Shown here in pieces: positions 44,712-52,732 of a stretch of 64,000 nucleotides of DNA. Where the stretch lies: the NCBI GenBank assembly GCA_964433345.1, contig CAYSQJ010000004.1, positions 248,001 to 312,000 of the forward strand, read 5' to 3'. Each line of letters begins with the position of its first letter. Positions within the stretch are counted from its first letter, which is position 1. The DNA comes from Ga0077527 sp964433345 (lineage in GTDB: Bacteria > Pseudomonadota > Gammaproteobacteria > Burkholderiales > SG8-41). Both the position numbers and the translations under genes were made by a program. The notes below the pieces were generated by a model, which was not told the origin of the DNA, made no database searches, and was given only the letters and a program-made list of their open reading frames with translations.

Positions 44712-45419
44712 ATGGCCATTCCGGAACATGTGCATGATCTGCGCGGCGAGCGCCCGGCCTACCTCACCGGAGCGGCGCTGGATCGCGTGAAGGCCGTGCG
44801 TCCGGGCGTGGCGGTGACACTGCTGCTGCCCGCCGATCCCGCGCTGTTGATGGCGAGTCTCAACCTGCAGCTGCGCGAGATTCTGCACTGGGACATCATC
44901 GAAGCCGACGGTGCCTGGCGGGTCACCGTGCGCCACCGCGCGGATGCGCTCCCGGCGGACGTGCTCGCGCTGCTCGCGGCCGATCACAAGCGCATCGACG
45001 GACTGCTGGCGCGGTCGCTGTCGCTGCTCAATCAGGGAAACGCCACGGCAGCAGCGCCGCTGCTGCGGGATTTCGCGGCGGCGCTGAAGCGGCATGTCGG
45101 TTTCGAGGACGGGGAGCTGGCCGTGCGCCTCGGCGCATCGCGCGCTGCGGCCGACGAACCCCCGGCGGTAATGCTGCGCGAGCACGGCGAAATCGCGCAG
45201 CAGCTCGCGCTGGTGGAGGAGGCTCTTGCGACCGAGCCCGTCGACGGCTCGGAGCTGGCGGTGTACTGCGCCATCCTGTCCGGCACCCTGGCGAAGCACG
45301 AATACCGGGAGGAGCACAATCTGTTTCCGTTGTGGCGTGCCGCGCTGCTCAGGCGCGGCGCCGACGAGCGTGCCCGACTGCTGGCGATTGCCGAGGCTTC
45401 CCTGAACGGTCCGGCATAA
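44712..45419 (+). CDS. DUF2249-hemerythrin fusion protein
   Basis: A 235-residue two-domain protein. Residues 1-75 are a DUF2249-like domain (HVHDLRGERPAYLTG, LREILHWDIIEADGAWRVTVR). Residues 85-235 form a hemerythrin HHE helical bundle with metal-binding histidines and glutamates in LLAADHKRIDGLL, LKRHVGFEDGELA, LREHGEIAQQLALVEE and LAKHEYREEHNLFPL. Such proteins are linked to oxygen or nitric oxide sensing and to Fe-S repair (compare YtfE). ATG 44712 is preferred to an in-frame TTG at 44694 that lies in the AT element. No Shine-Dalgarno is visible. It is divergent from grpE. Confidence 0.85.
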   Translation: MAIPEHVHDLRGERPAYLTGAALDRVKAVRPGVAVTLLLPADPALLMASLNLQLREILHWDIIEADGAWRVTVRHRADALPADVLALLAADHKRIDGLLARSLSLLNQGNATAAAPLLRDFAAALKRHVGFEDGELAVRLGASRAAADEPPAVMLREHGEIAQQLALVEEALATEPVDGSELAVYCAILSGTLAKHEYREEHNLFPLWRAALLRRGADERARLLAIAEASLNGPA

Positions 45420-45492
45420 GGGGGCTCTCTCCAGCGGCGGCGCTTTCCCTCTTTCCTCTCCAGTACGCAGGGGGGTTCCGTGCCCGGGGATT

Positions 45493-46584
45493 TCAGGTTT
45501 TGGCGCCCAGCGCGAGGGCGCGGTCGCGCGAGGCTTTCAGGCTGTCCGGCGTCGCCGTGCTGTTCCAGCCGAGCAGGTTTTTCAGCGTGATGTCGGACAG
45601 CGCGTGCAGCCAGTCGTTGCGCTCGTTGAGGCAGGGGATGTAGTGCAGCTCCTTGCCGCCGGCCTTGAGGAATTCGACCTTGGCCTCGATTGCGATTTCC
45701 TCCAGGGTTTCCAGACAGTCGCTGACGAATCCCGGGCAGGCTACGTCGACGCGACCGACTTTCTTTGCGGCGAGATCCTTGATCACTTCCGCGGTGTAGG
45801 GTTTCAGCCATTCGGCGCGTCCGAAACGTGACTGGAAGGCGACGGTGTAGAAATCCGGCTTCAGTCCGATCTGTTCGGCGATCAGGCGTCCGGTCTTCAG
45901 GCATTCGCAGTGGTAGGGATCGCCCAGGTCCAGCGTGCGCCGCGGCACGCCGTGGAAGCTCAGCACCAGGTGGTCACCGCGCCCGTTTTTGACCCAGTCG
46001 TCATTGATGCTTTGCGCGACCGCCTTGACGTAGCCCTCGTGATCGTGGAAGTGCTTGACCGTGCGCAGCGCCGGCGGGTTGCGCATCGCGCCGAGCACGC
46101 TGAAGGCGGCGTTGAACACGGTGCCGGTGGTGCTTGCCGAATACTGCGGATACATCGGCAGCAGCAGGATGCGGTCGCAGCCCTGCGCCTTCAGCGATTC
46201 CAGTTTTTCGCGGATCGAGGGTCTGCCGTAGCGCATCGCGTAGTCGACCACGTGCGGCTGTTTCAGGCGCTCGCCGAGGTAGCCGCGCAGCATCACGGTC
46301 TGGCGCTCGGTGTGCACCTTGAGCGGCGAGCCTTCCGGGGTCCACACCTGGGCATAGCGTTCCGCGGAGGCCTTGGGACGCGTGGTCAGCACGAACAGGT
46401 TGAGGATCAGCCACCACAGCGGACGCGGAATTTCGACGACATAAGGGTCGGACAAAAATTCGCGCAGGTAGCGGCGCACGGCGCTCGGCGTCGCAGCCTC
46501 GGGCGAGCCGAGGTTGACCAGCAGGATGCCGATTTTGGGCATGCTGCCGTGGGTGTAGGGCGGTTCTTTCGGAAAATGGGACAT
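45493..46584 (-). CDS. hemH: Ferrochelatase
   Basis: A 363-residue enzyme inserting iron into protoporphyrin IX, the last step of haem synthesis. Conserved runs: KIGILLVNLGSPEAATP at the N-terminus, ILLLPMYPQYSASTTGTVF, LVLSFHGVPRRTL with the catalytic histidine, and CPGFVSDCLETLEEI near the C-terminus. ATG 46584 was chosen because the upstream frame is not conserved and runs through the heptad array that begins 10 nt before. It follows hrcA in the same direction with an 83-nt gap. Confidence 0.96.
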   Translation of the reverse strand: MSHFPKEPPYTHGSMPKIGILLVNLGSPEAATPSAVRRYLREFLSDPYVVEIPRPLWWLILNLFVLTTRPKASAERYAQVWTPEGSPLKVHTERQTVMLRGYLGERLKQPHVVDYAMRYGRPSIREKLESLKAQGCDRILLLPMYPQYSASTTGTVFNAAFSVLGAMRNPPALRTVKHFHDHEGYVKAVAQSINDDWVKNGRGDHLVLSFHGVPRRTLDLGDPYHCECLKTGRLIAEQIGLKPDFYTVAFQSRFGRAEWLKPYTAEVIKDLAAKKVGRVDVACPGFVSDCLETLEEIAIEAKVEFLKAGGKELHYIPCLNERNDWLHALSDITLKNLLGWNSTATPDSLKASRDRALALGAKT

Positions 46585-46593
46585 GGCAAGTAC

Positions 46594-46628
46594 GGTAAGT
46601 GGCAATTGGTGAACGGTGAGCGGTGAGC
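46594..46628. repeat. Heptad-repeat array upstream of hemH
   Basis: Five exact-register 7-nt units on the plus strand: GGTAAGT, GGCAATT, GGTGAAC, GGTGAGC, GGTGAGC. One-armed: no inverted partner is visible. It covers the region where the hemH ribosome site should be. Confidence 0.8.
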
Positions 46629-46667
46629 GAACAGCGGCAGGGGAGTATGGCTCCCTGCGTCGCTTGC

Positions 46668-47702
46668 TCAGCGCTGGGCGAGCGCGCTGGAGAGCAGCTT
46701 GGCGGTGATGTCGACGATCGGGATTACCCGCTCGTAGGCCATGCGCGTGGGCCCGATTACCCCGACCGTGCCGACGACCTTGCCGTCGACTTCGTAGGGC
46801 GCGGTGATGACGCTGCATTCATCGAGGGGCTGCAGGCCGGCCTCGCCGCCGATGAAGATCTGCACGCCCTGGGCGCGGCTGGAGTGGTCGAGCAGCTGCA
46901 GCAGCGTGGTGCGGTGCTCGAACAGGTTGAACAGTTCGCGCAGCTTGTTCATGTTGGATGACAGGTCGTCGACGCCGAGCAGGTTGACCTCGCCGGAGAT
47001 CACCACGTCTTCCGCGGATTCGCTGACGGCCTGGTCGCCGGCGGCGAGCGCGGCGGTCATCAGCTGGGTCATGTCTTCGCGCAGCTGCTTCAGCTCCGCC
47101 TGTACACGGCGGCGAATCTCCTCGAAGCTGCAGCCGGCATAGTTCCGGTTGAGGATGTTGCCGGCCTCGACGAGTTCCGAGGGCGAATACTGCTTCTCGG
47201 TCTGGATGATGCGGTTCTGCACGTCGCCGTCCGCGGTCACCAGGATCAGCAGCAGGCGTTTTTCGGAGAGCTTGAGGAATTCGATGTGGCGGAAACCGGC
47301 GCTGCGCCGCGGCGTGACGACCACGCCGGCAAAACGGGTGAGCTCCGACAGCACATGGGAGGCCGAGGTCACCAGTTTCTGGGTGTTCTCGACCTGCAAC
47401 TGGCCCTCGAGCTGGTTGATCTCGATGCGGTCCAGGGGCTTGACCGTCAGCAGCGTGTCTACAAAGAAGCGATAGCCGCGTGCAGTGGGCACGCGGCCGG
47501 CCGAGGTATGCGGGCTGGCGATGAAGCCCATGTCCTCAAGGTCGGCCATCACGTTGCGGATGCTTGCCGGCGAAAGGTCGAGGCCCGACAGCTTGGACAG
47601 GGCGCGCGAACCGACCGGTTGGCCGTCGGCGATGTAGCGCTCGATCAAGGCCTTCAGCAGCAGTTGCGCGCGTTCGTTGAGTCCCTGTGGTTCGTTCGCC
47701 AT
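46668..47702 (-). CDS. hrcA: Heat-inducible transcription repressor HrcA
   Basis: A 344-residue repressor of class I heat-shock genes that binds CIRCE. The N-terminal winged helix includes GSRALSKLSGLDLSPASIRNV and a following SPHTSAGRVPTARGYRFF, which is the HrcA signature. ATG 47702 gives the usual MANEPQGLNERA start; the longer frame would run through the CIRCE site. A CIRCE-like operator lies 32-58 nt upstream, indicating autoregulation, with GroE (not in this window) as the usual corepressor partner. Confidence 0.96.
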   Translation of the reverse strand: MANEPQGLNERAQLLLKALIERYIADGQPVGSRALSKLSGLDLSPASIRNVMADLEDMGFIASPHTSAGRVPTARGYRFFVDTLLTVKPLDRIEINQLEGQLQVENTQKLVTSASHVLSELTRFAGVVVTPRRSAGFRHIEFLKLSEKRLLLILVTADGDVQNRIIQTEKQYSPSELVEAGNILNRNYAGCSFEEIRRRVQAELKQLREDMTQLMTAALAAGDQAVSESAEDVVISGEVNLLGVDDLSSNMNKLRELFNLFEHRTTLLQLLDHSSRAQGVQIFIGGEAGLQPLDECSVITAPYEVDGKVVGTVGVIGPTRMAYERVIPIVDITAKLLSSALAQR

Positions 47703-47733
47703 GCGGAAGATTCTACACAAAAAGACCGATGCC

Positions 47734-47760
47734 TCAGCACTCTTCCGGCGGGAGCGCCAA
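47734..47760. promoter_or_regulatory. CIRCE-like HrcA operator
   Basis: TCAGCACTC (47734-47742), 9-nt spacer, GAGCGCCAA (47752-47760). Against the consensus TTAGCACTC-N9-GAGTGCTAA the arms match 8 and 7 of 9. It lies between divergent hrcA and nadK, close to hrcA. Confidence 0.85.
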
Positions 47761-47770
47761 TGCATTGTTT
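47758..47770 (-). promoter_or_regulatory. IHF-like element in the hrcA-nadK spacer
   Basis: Minus strand AAACAATGCATTG, 12 of 13 to the IHF consensus. It overlaps the edge of the CIRCE site by three bases. One of the weaker family members because flanking similarity is short. Confidence 0.35.
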
Positions 47771-47822
47771 TTAATGGGTTTGCAGGGCACCGGCTGGAAA
47801 CGAATTATGGTTTAATGCGGCC

Positions 47823-48704
47823 ATGCCAGCCGCCTTTTCCACCGTCGCACTGATCGGCAAGTACAAGGCTCCCGAAATCGCGGCGCCGGTGATGGCGCTC
47901 GCGCGCTTTCTCGAGCAGCGCGGCCTGCGTGTGGTGATCGACCGCCTGACCGCCGCGCACATCTCGGATTGCCCCTACGAGGTGCTGGTGCTGGAGGAAC
48001 TCGGCCGCGAGGCCGACCTCGCGGTGGTGATCGGCGGCGACGGCACCATGCTCAACATCGCGCGCACCTTTGCGCCCTGCGATGTCGCGCTGGTCGGGGT
48101 CAACCAGGGGAGGCTCGGCTTCCTGACCGACATCTCGCTCGACACCATGTTCGAGACCATCACCTCGATACTCGACGGCCAGTACATGACCGAGGAGCGC
48201 ATGCTGCTCGAGGCCGAGGTGTGGAGCGGCGGCAACGGCAGCCAGGAGCGGGTGTTCGAGGTTCTGGCCTTCAACGATGTGGTGGTGTCCAAGGGGTTTC
48301 GCGGCGGACTGGTCGAGATCGAAGTGCTAATCGACGGCCACTACACCTACAACCAGCGTTCCGACGGGCTGATCGTCGCCACGCCCACCGGCTCGACGGC
48401 CTACGCGCTGTCCTCGGGCGGCCCGATCGTGCACCCGGCACTGTCGGTGATGGCGCTGGTGCCGGTGTCGCCGCACACGCTGTCGAACCGGCCGATCGTC
48501 ATCAGCGGTGACAGCACGGTCGAGATCGTGGTGCGCAGCGCCGACGATCCGCGCGCGCATTTCGACAGTCATTCGCATTTCGACCTGCGCGAAGGCGACC
48601 GCGTGGTGGTGCGCCGGTATTCGCACACCATCCGGCTGCTGCACCCGGTCGGACACAGTTATTACGCGATGCTGCGCGAGAAACTGCACTGGAACAGGGA
48701 TTGA
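47823..48704 (+). CDS. nadK: NAD kinase
   Basis: A 293-residue kinase that makes NADP from NAD. The catalytic GGDGTMLNIAR motif (Asp73) and the NAD-binding glycine-rich run RSDGLIVATPTGSTAYALSSGGP are intact. Start ATG 47823, divergent from hrcA. Upstream of recN, an order common in proteobacteria; the 97 nt between them are almost entirely heptad repeats. Confidence 0.97.
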   Translation: MPAAFSTVALIGKYKAPEIAAPVMALARFLEQRGLRVVIDRLTAAHISDCPYEVLVLEELGREADLAVVIGGDGTMLNIARTFAPCDVALVGVNQGRLGFLTDISLDTMFETITSILDGQYMTEERMLLEAEVWSGGNGSQERVFEVLAFNDVVVSKGFRGGLVEIEVLIDGHYTYNQRSDGLIVATPTGSTAYALSSGGPIVHPALSVMALVPVSPHTLSNRPIVISGDSTVEIVVRSADDPRAHFDSHSHFDLREGDRVVVRRYSHTIRLLHPVGHSYYAMLREKLHWNRD

Positions 48705-48709
48705 CATCG

Positions 48710-48800
48710 GGTAAGTGGTGAATGGTAATTGGTAATTGGTGGGTGGCATGCACACATCACCAGTTACCAATCACCAATCACCAATCACCAATCACCGCCC
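48710..48800. repeat. Thirteen-unit inverted heptad array between nadK and recN
   Basis: Unbroken 7-nt register: GGTAAGT, GGTGAAT, GGTAATT, GGTAATT, GGTGGGT, GGCATGC, then the complementary orientation ACACATC, ACCAGTT, ACCAATC four times, ACCGCCC. The two halves can pair into one long stem around GGCATGC. The array starts 5 nt after the nadK stop and ends 1 nt before the recN ATG. Confidence 0.9.
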
Positions 48801-48801
48801 C

Positions 48802-50475
48802 ATGCTGCAACGGCTGACCATCACCGACTTCGTCATCGTCGAGCGCCTAGAGCTCGAGTTCGGCCCGGGCTTCACCGTGCTGACCGGCGAGACCGGCGCC
48901 GGCAAGTCGATACTGGTCGATGCCCTGGCGCTGACGCTGGGCGAGCGCGCCGAGGCCATCGCCGTGCGCGAGGGTGCTGCCCGCGCCGATGTCACCGCGG
49001 AATTCGAAATCAGCGGCAACCGCGCGCTGGCGGGCTGGCTTGCCGACTGCGACCTCGGCGGCGACGAGGGCATCTGCCTGCTGCGCCGGGTGGTCGAGTC
49101 CTCGGGGCGCTCGCGCGGGTTCATCAACGGCCATCCGGCGACGGCGGCCCAGCTGCGCGAGGCCGCCGATTTCCTGGTCGACATCCACGGCCAGCACCAG
49201 CATCAGTCGCTGAGCCGGCCGGCGACCCAGCGTGCGCTGCTCGATGCCTACGGCGGACTGGAAGCGCAGGCCGCGCTGGTGTCCGAGCTCTGGCGCACCT
49301 GGTCGCGGCGGCGCGAGGAGCGCCTGGCTTTCGAGGGCAATGCAGCCGCGATTGCGGCAGAGCGCGAACGCCTGGAATGGCAGGCGCAGGACCTGGAGTC
49401 GCTGAAGCTCGTTCCGGGCGAGTGGGCTGCGGTCGGCGCCGAACATGCGCGGCTTGCCCATGCGGCCAGCCTGATCGAGGCGGCGCAGGCCGGGGTGGAG
49501 ATGCTGTCCGAAGGCGAGGGAGCGGCGCTGGAACAGGTCAACGCGGTGATTGCCAGGCTGCAGCCTCTGCTGGCGCATGATCCGCGGCTGAAGGACATCC
49601 TCGGCGCGCTGGAACCGGCGCAGATCCAGCTGCAGGAGGCGGCCAGCGAGCTGCGCCGCTACGGCGAGCGCACCGACCTCGATCCGCAACGCCTGCGCGA
49701 AGTCGAGCAGCGCCTGGACGCGCTGCATGGCGCGGCACGCAAGTACCGTGTCGATCCGGAAGCCCTGCCGGCGCTCGCCGAGCATACCCGGGAGCGACTG
49801 GCTGAACTCGGAGCCGGCGGCGATCCCGGGATCTTGCAGCGGCGCGAAGCCGAATCCGAGGCGGCCTGCCGCGAGGCCGCGAAAAAACTGAGCGCGGGCC
49901 GCAGGAAGGCTGCGAAAAAGCTCGGCGAGGCCGTCACCGCCGGCATGCAGGATCTGGCGATGCAGGGCGGCGTGTTCGAGGTCTCGCTGGAGCCGCTGGA
50001 AGCGCCGGCAGCCCACGGTCTCGAGCAGGTCGAGTTCCGCGTCGCGCCGCATCCCGGCGTGACGGCGCAGCCGATCGCAAAAACCGCATCCGGCGGCGAA
50101 CTGTCGCGGCTGTCGCTGTCAATCCAGACCGTGCTCAGCCGGGTGGCGAAGGTGCCAACCCTCATTTTCGATGAGGTCGATGTCGGCATCGGCGGCCGTG
50201 TCGCCGAGATCGTCGGCCGCATGCTGCGCGAACTCGGCGCGCGCCACCAGGTGATGTGCATCACCCACCTGCCGCAGGTGGCGGCGACGGCCGAGCGCCA
50301 GTGGCAGGTCAGCAAGCTGACGCGCGGCGGCAAGGTGTCTACGGCGGTGGTCGCGCTCGACCCCGCGTCCCGCATCGAGGAAATCGCACGCATGCTGGGC
50401 GGCGTGAAAATCACCGACACCACGCGCCGGCATGCCGCGGAAATGCTCGGTGCAGCTCCGGCGAAGCGGCGCTGA
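48802..50475 (+). CDS. recN: DNA repair protein RecN
   Basis: A 557-residue SMC-like ATPase acting in double-strand break repair. Walker A GETGAGKS with K35; long coiled-coil arms in the middle (roughly 150-370); C-terminal ABC signature ASGGELSRLSLSIQTVL and Walker B LIFDEVDVGIGGRVAE. ATG 48802 gives the standard MLQRLTITDFVIVERLEL start. There is no Shine-Dalgarno because the heptad array directly abuts the start codon. Convergent with the DUF4010 gene. Confidence 0.96.
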   Translation: MLQRLTITDFVIVERLELEFGPGFTVLTGETGAGKSILVDALALTLGERAEAIAVREGAARADVTAEFEISGNRALAGWLADCDLGGDEGICLLRRVVESSGRSRGFINGHPATAAQLREAADFLVDIHGQHQHQSLSRPATQRALLDAYGGLEAQAALVSELWRTWSRRREERLAFEGNAAAIAAERERLEWQAQDLESLKLVPGEWAAVGAEHARLAHAASLIEAAQAGVEMLSEGEGAALEQVNAVIARLQPLLAHDPRLKDILGALEPAQIQLQEAASELRRYGERTDLDPQRLREVEQRLDALHGAARKYRVDPEALPALAEHTRERLAELGAGGDPGILQRREAESEAACREAAKKLSAGRRKAAKKLGEAVTAGMQDLAMQGGVFEVSLEPLEAPAAHGLEQVEFRVAPHPGVTAQPIAKTASGGELSRLSLSIQTVLSRVAKVPTLIFDEVDVGIGGRVAEIVGRMLRELGARHQVMCITHLPQVAATAERQWQVSKLTRGGKVSTAVVALDPASRIEEIARMLGGVKITDTTRRHAAEMLGAAPAKRR

Positions 50476-50482
50476 ACGGACC

Positions 50483-51727
50483 TCAGCCCGCGAACATCCA
50501 GCCCAGCCAGGCGGCGGCAATGGTCAGCAGCAGCCCCGGCACCACCTGCATTGCATAGCGGACGCCGCCGCTGGCGAAGGCCACCACGATCTTGCTCACC
50601 GTATTGGTGGTCAGTCCCAGCAGCACCGGCAGCGCAGCGTCGGACACGGTGATGGTGCCGGAGGCGACCAGCGAAGCGGCCGATGCCGCGGTCGAATGGG
50701 CGTCGGCAAGGCCGGTCAGTGCGGCGGCCGCCACCAGCCCGGCCCGGCCCAGCCAGTCGACCAGTGCCGCGGAGAGCAGCGTTACACCGGAAATCGCCAG
50801 CGCGAACAGCAGTGCCGTGACGGGATTAAAAGCGCGGCCGTGATCACTGCGTTCCGGTGCCTGGTGACGCGCCGTACGCAAGGTGTACAGCACTCCGTAA
50901 ACGACAGCCGTGACGCCGGCACAGGAGAGCGGCACTGCGAGAGTGCGCAGCGTGTCGAAGTTCGCTGCCGCCAGTACCACGGCCGCTTGCAGGACCGTCG
51001 CGACGGTGGAAAGCACCGCGCCGGCGACTGCGGGTGGCAGCAGGGCCGGGTCGCTGCGCGCCCGCTCGCCCATGCTGCTGATGGTCGCGGTACTGGACAC
51101 GAAACCGGAGGCGAGTCCGGCGGCAGCCAGCCCAAACCGCGGCCCCAGCGTGCGCATCGCGATATGGCCGGCAGCGCCGATCGCCAGCATCAGCACGACG
51201 ATGGTCCACGCGGTGCGCGGGTTGATCGCCGCATACGGCCCTATGTGCTGGTCGGGGATCAGGGGCAGTACGACCAGTGTCGCGGCGGCCAGCACCAGTG
51301 CGTCGTTCAGTTCCTGTGCGGTGAGGACGCGGCGGACAAAATGGTGCATGTGGTCGCGTGCGGCAAGCAGGATCGCGACACCGACTGCGAGGGCGGCTGC
51401 CAGCGGCGGTTCGCGCACCGCCAGCGCGCCGAGCAGCAGCGTCAGCAGCAATGCGATCTCGGTGGTCAGTCCCGGATCCTGCTTGAGGGTGCGCGCATAA
51501 CCAATGGCGATGAGGACGGCGAGGCCTGCGGCGGCGACGGCGAGCAGCATCGCCTCCCCGATCATCACGCTCACCGCGCCGAGCAGCGAAACCACGGCGA
51601 AGGTGCGCACGCCGGCGATCGCACGCGCCGGTCCTTCGCCCTTGCGCCTTTCGCGCTCGATGCCGATCAGCAGGCCGATGCCGAGGGCAACGGCCATACG
51701 CATCCAGCTCTGTTCGTCAACGGACAT
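50483..51727 (-). CDS. MgtC/SapB-DUF4010 family membrane protein
   Basis: A 414-residue inner-membrane protein with about a dozen hydrophobic segments. The N-terminal 130 residues are MgtC/SapB-like (MAVALGIGLLIGIERERRKGEG, VRTFAVVSLLGAV) and the rest is DUF4010 (GLAAAGLASGFVSSTATISSMG; LTGLADAHSTAASAASL). Function is not established; MgtC relatives are linked to magnesium limitation and ATP synthase control. Convergent with recN (7 nt apart) and 42 nt downstream of fur in the same direction. Confidence 0.87.
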   Translation of the reverse strand: MSVDEQSWMRMAVALGIGLLIGIERERRKGEGPARAIAGVRTFAVVSLLGAVSVMIGEAMLLAVAAAGLAVLIAIGYARTLKQDPGLTTEIALLLTLLLGALAVREPPLAAALAVGVAILLAARDHMHHFVRRVLTAQELNDALVLAAATLVVLPLIPDQHIGPYAAINPRTAWTIVVLMLAIGAAGHIAMRTLGPRFGLAAAGLASGFVSSTATISSMGERARSDPALLPPAVAGAVLSTVATVLQAAVVLAAANFDTLRTLAVPLSCAGVTAVVYGVLYTLRTARHQAPERSDHGRAFNPVTALLFALAISGVTLLSAALVDWLGRAGLVAAAALTGLADAHSTAASAASLVASGTITVSDAALPVLLGLTTNTVSKIVVAFASGGVRYAMQVVPGLLLTIAAAWLGWMFAG

Positions 51728-51769
51728 CGCTTGCGGGCGGAGTGCGCCGGAGCGGACGCGGTGCGGGGA

Positions 51770-52201
51770 TCAGTTCTTGTCCCGGTGCGGACAGTCGTTC
51801 CTGTTGCAGTCCGCGTAGATGTGCAGCGAGTGGTCGTGGATGCTGAAGCCGCGGTCCCTGGCGATTTTTTCCTGGCGCTTCTCGATCTCGGCGTCGTAGA
51901 ACTCCTCGACATGACCGCACTGCAGGCAGACGAGGTGGTCGTGGTGGCTGCCCTGGTTGAGCTCGTAGACGGCCTTGCCCGATTCGAAGTGGTGGCGCAT
52001 CAGCAGGCCGGCCTGCTCGAACTGCGTCAGCACCCGGTAGACCGTTGCCAGGCCGGTGTCGGTGCCTTCCTCGACCAGCCGCTTGTAGACGTCCTCCGCG
52101 GAGAGGTGGCGCACTTCGCTTTTTTCAAACAGCTCGAGTATGCGCAGGCGCGGCAGCGTGGCCTTGAGGCCGATCGTCTTCAGGTCGTCGGGAGAACTCA
52201 T
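51770..52201 (-). CDS. fur: Ferric uptake regulator
   Basis: A 143-residue metal-dependent repressor. The winged helix contains LSAEDVYKRLVEEGTDTGLATVYRVL; the metal-binding part has HHDHLVCLQCGHVEEF with the structural CxxC and a C-terminal CNRNDC. Normal length. It is divergent from bamE-dapB, the standard betaproteobacterial arrangement. I could not find a convincing Fur box in the 144-nt shared region. Confidence 0.96.
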   Translation of the reverse strand: MSSPDDLKTIGLKATLPRLRILELFEKSEVRHLSAEDVYKRLVEEGTDTGLATVYRVLTQFEQAGLLMRHHFESGKAVYELNQGSHHDHLVCLQCGHVEEFYDAEIEKRQEKIARDRGFSIHDHSLHIYADCNRNDCPHRDKN

Positions 52202-52345
52202 TGCATGTCCTGTCTGGAGCTGGGGCCGCAGCCGCGCCCGCAGCGCCCATGAGGGATCTCATCGGGGATGATTCTCGGCTATGATATCAGCAAAGTTTGC
52301 GGGCCCCATGCCGCGGGCCGGCGTGGCCCGATACGCCTTATTCCC

Positions 52346-52732
52346 ATGAAAAAAATACTGATCATCACGCTGCTGCTTGCCGGCTGCGGCAAGGTGCCGA
52401 TGCTGCCCACGCTGCAGCCGCACAAGATAGACATCCAGCAGGGCAATTATGTGACCCAGGACATGCTCGCCAAGCTGAAGCCGGGCATGACTCGCAGCCA
52501 GGTGCGCTTCGCGCTGGGCACGCCGCTGATCGTCGATCCCTTCCGCACCGACCGCTGGGACTATGTCTACATGCTGCGCAAGCAGGGCAATCTTGTCGAG
52601 CAGCGCAATGTCACGGTCGTGTTCAAGGGTGAACTTCTCGACCGCATCGAAGGCGATGTCGTCGCCGGTGCGAGTGCCGCGGCTGGTTCCGGGCCGGCGG
52701 CCAAGCCGCAGCCGCCGCAGGAGAAGAAATGA
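52346..52732 (+). CDS. bamE: Outer membrane assembly lipoprotein BamE (SmpA)
   Basis: A 128-residue lipoprotein of the BAM complex that inserts outer-membrane beta-barrels. The signal peptide ends at the lipobox LLLAGC. The SmpA/OmlA domain is recognisable by YVTQDMLAKLKPGMTRSQVRFALGTP and DRWDYVYML. A Pro/Ala/Lys tail ends the protein. ATG 52346 was chosen over the longer frame because it starts the signal peptide (MKKILIITLLLAGC). The stop overlaps dapB. Confidence 0.94.
   Translation: MKKILIITLLLAGCGKVPMLPTLQPHKIDIQQGNYVTQDMLAKLKPGMTRSQVRFALGTPLIVDPFRTDRWDYVYMLRKQGNLVEQRNVTVVFKGELLDRIEGDVVAGASAAAGSGPAAKPQPPQEKK

Noticed and set aside
48710..48800. CRISPR array
   Set aside because: The repeats are 7 nt, contiguous, degenerate and inverted in the middle. 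There are no spacers and no cas genes.
50432..52252. Long plus-strand frame across the recN end, the DUF4010 gene and fur
   Set aside because: It is antisense to two well-supported genes and its translation is low-complexity Gln/Arg/His/Gly without family features.
52202..52345. Fur box for autoregulation of fur
   Set aside because: No match to the GATAATGATAATCATTATC pattern beyond a few bases around CTATGATATC; left unannotated.
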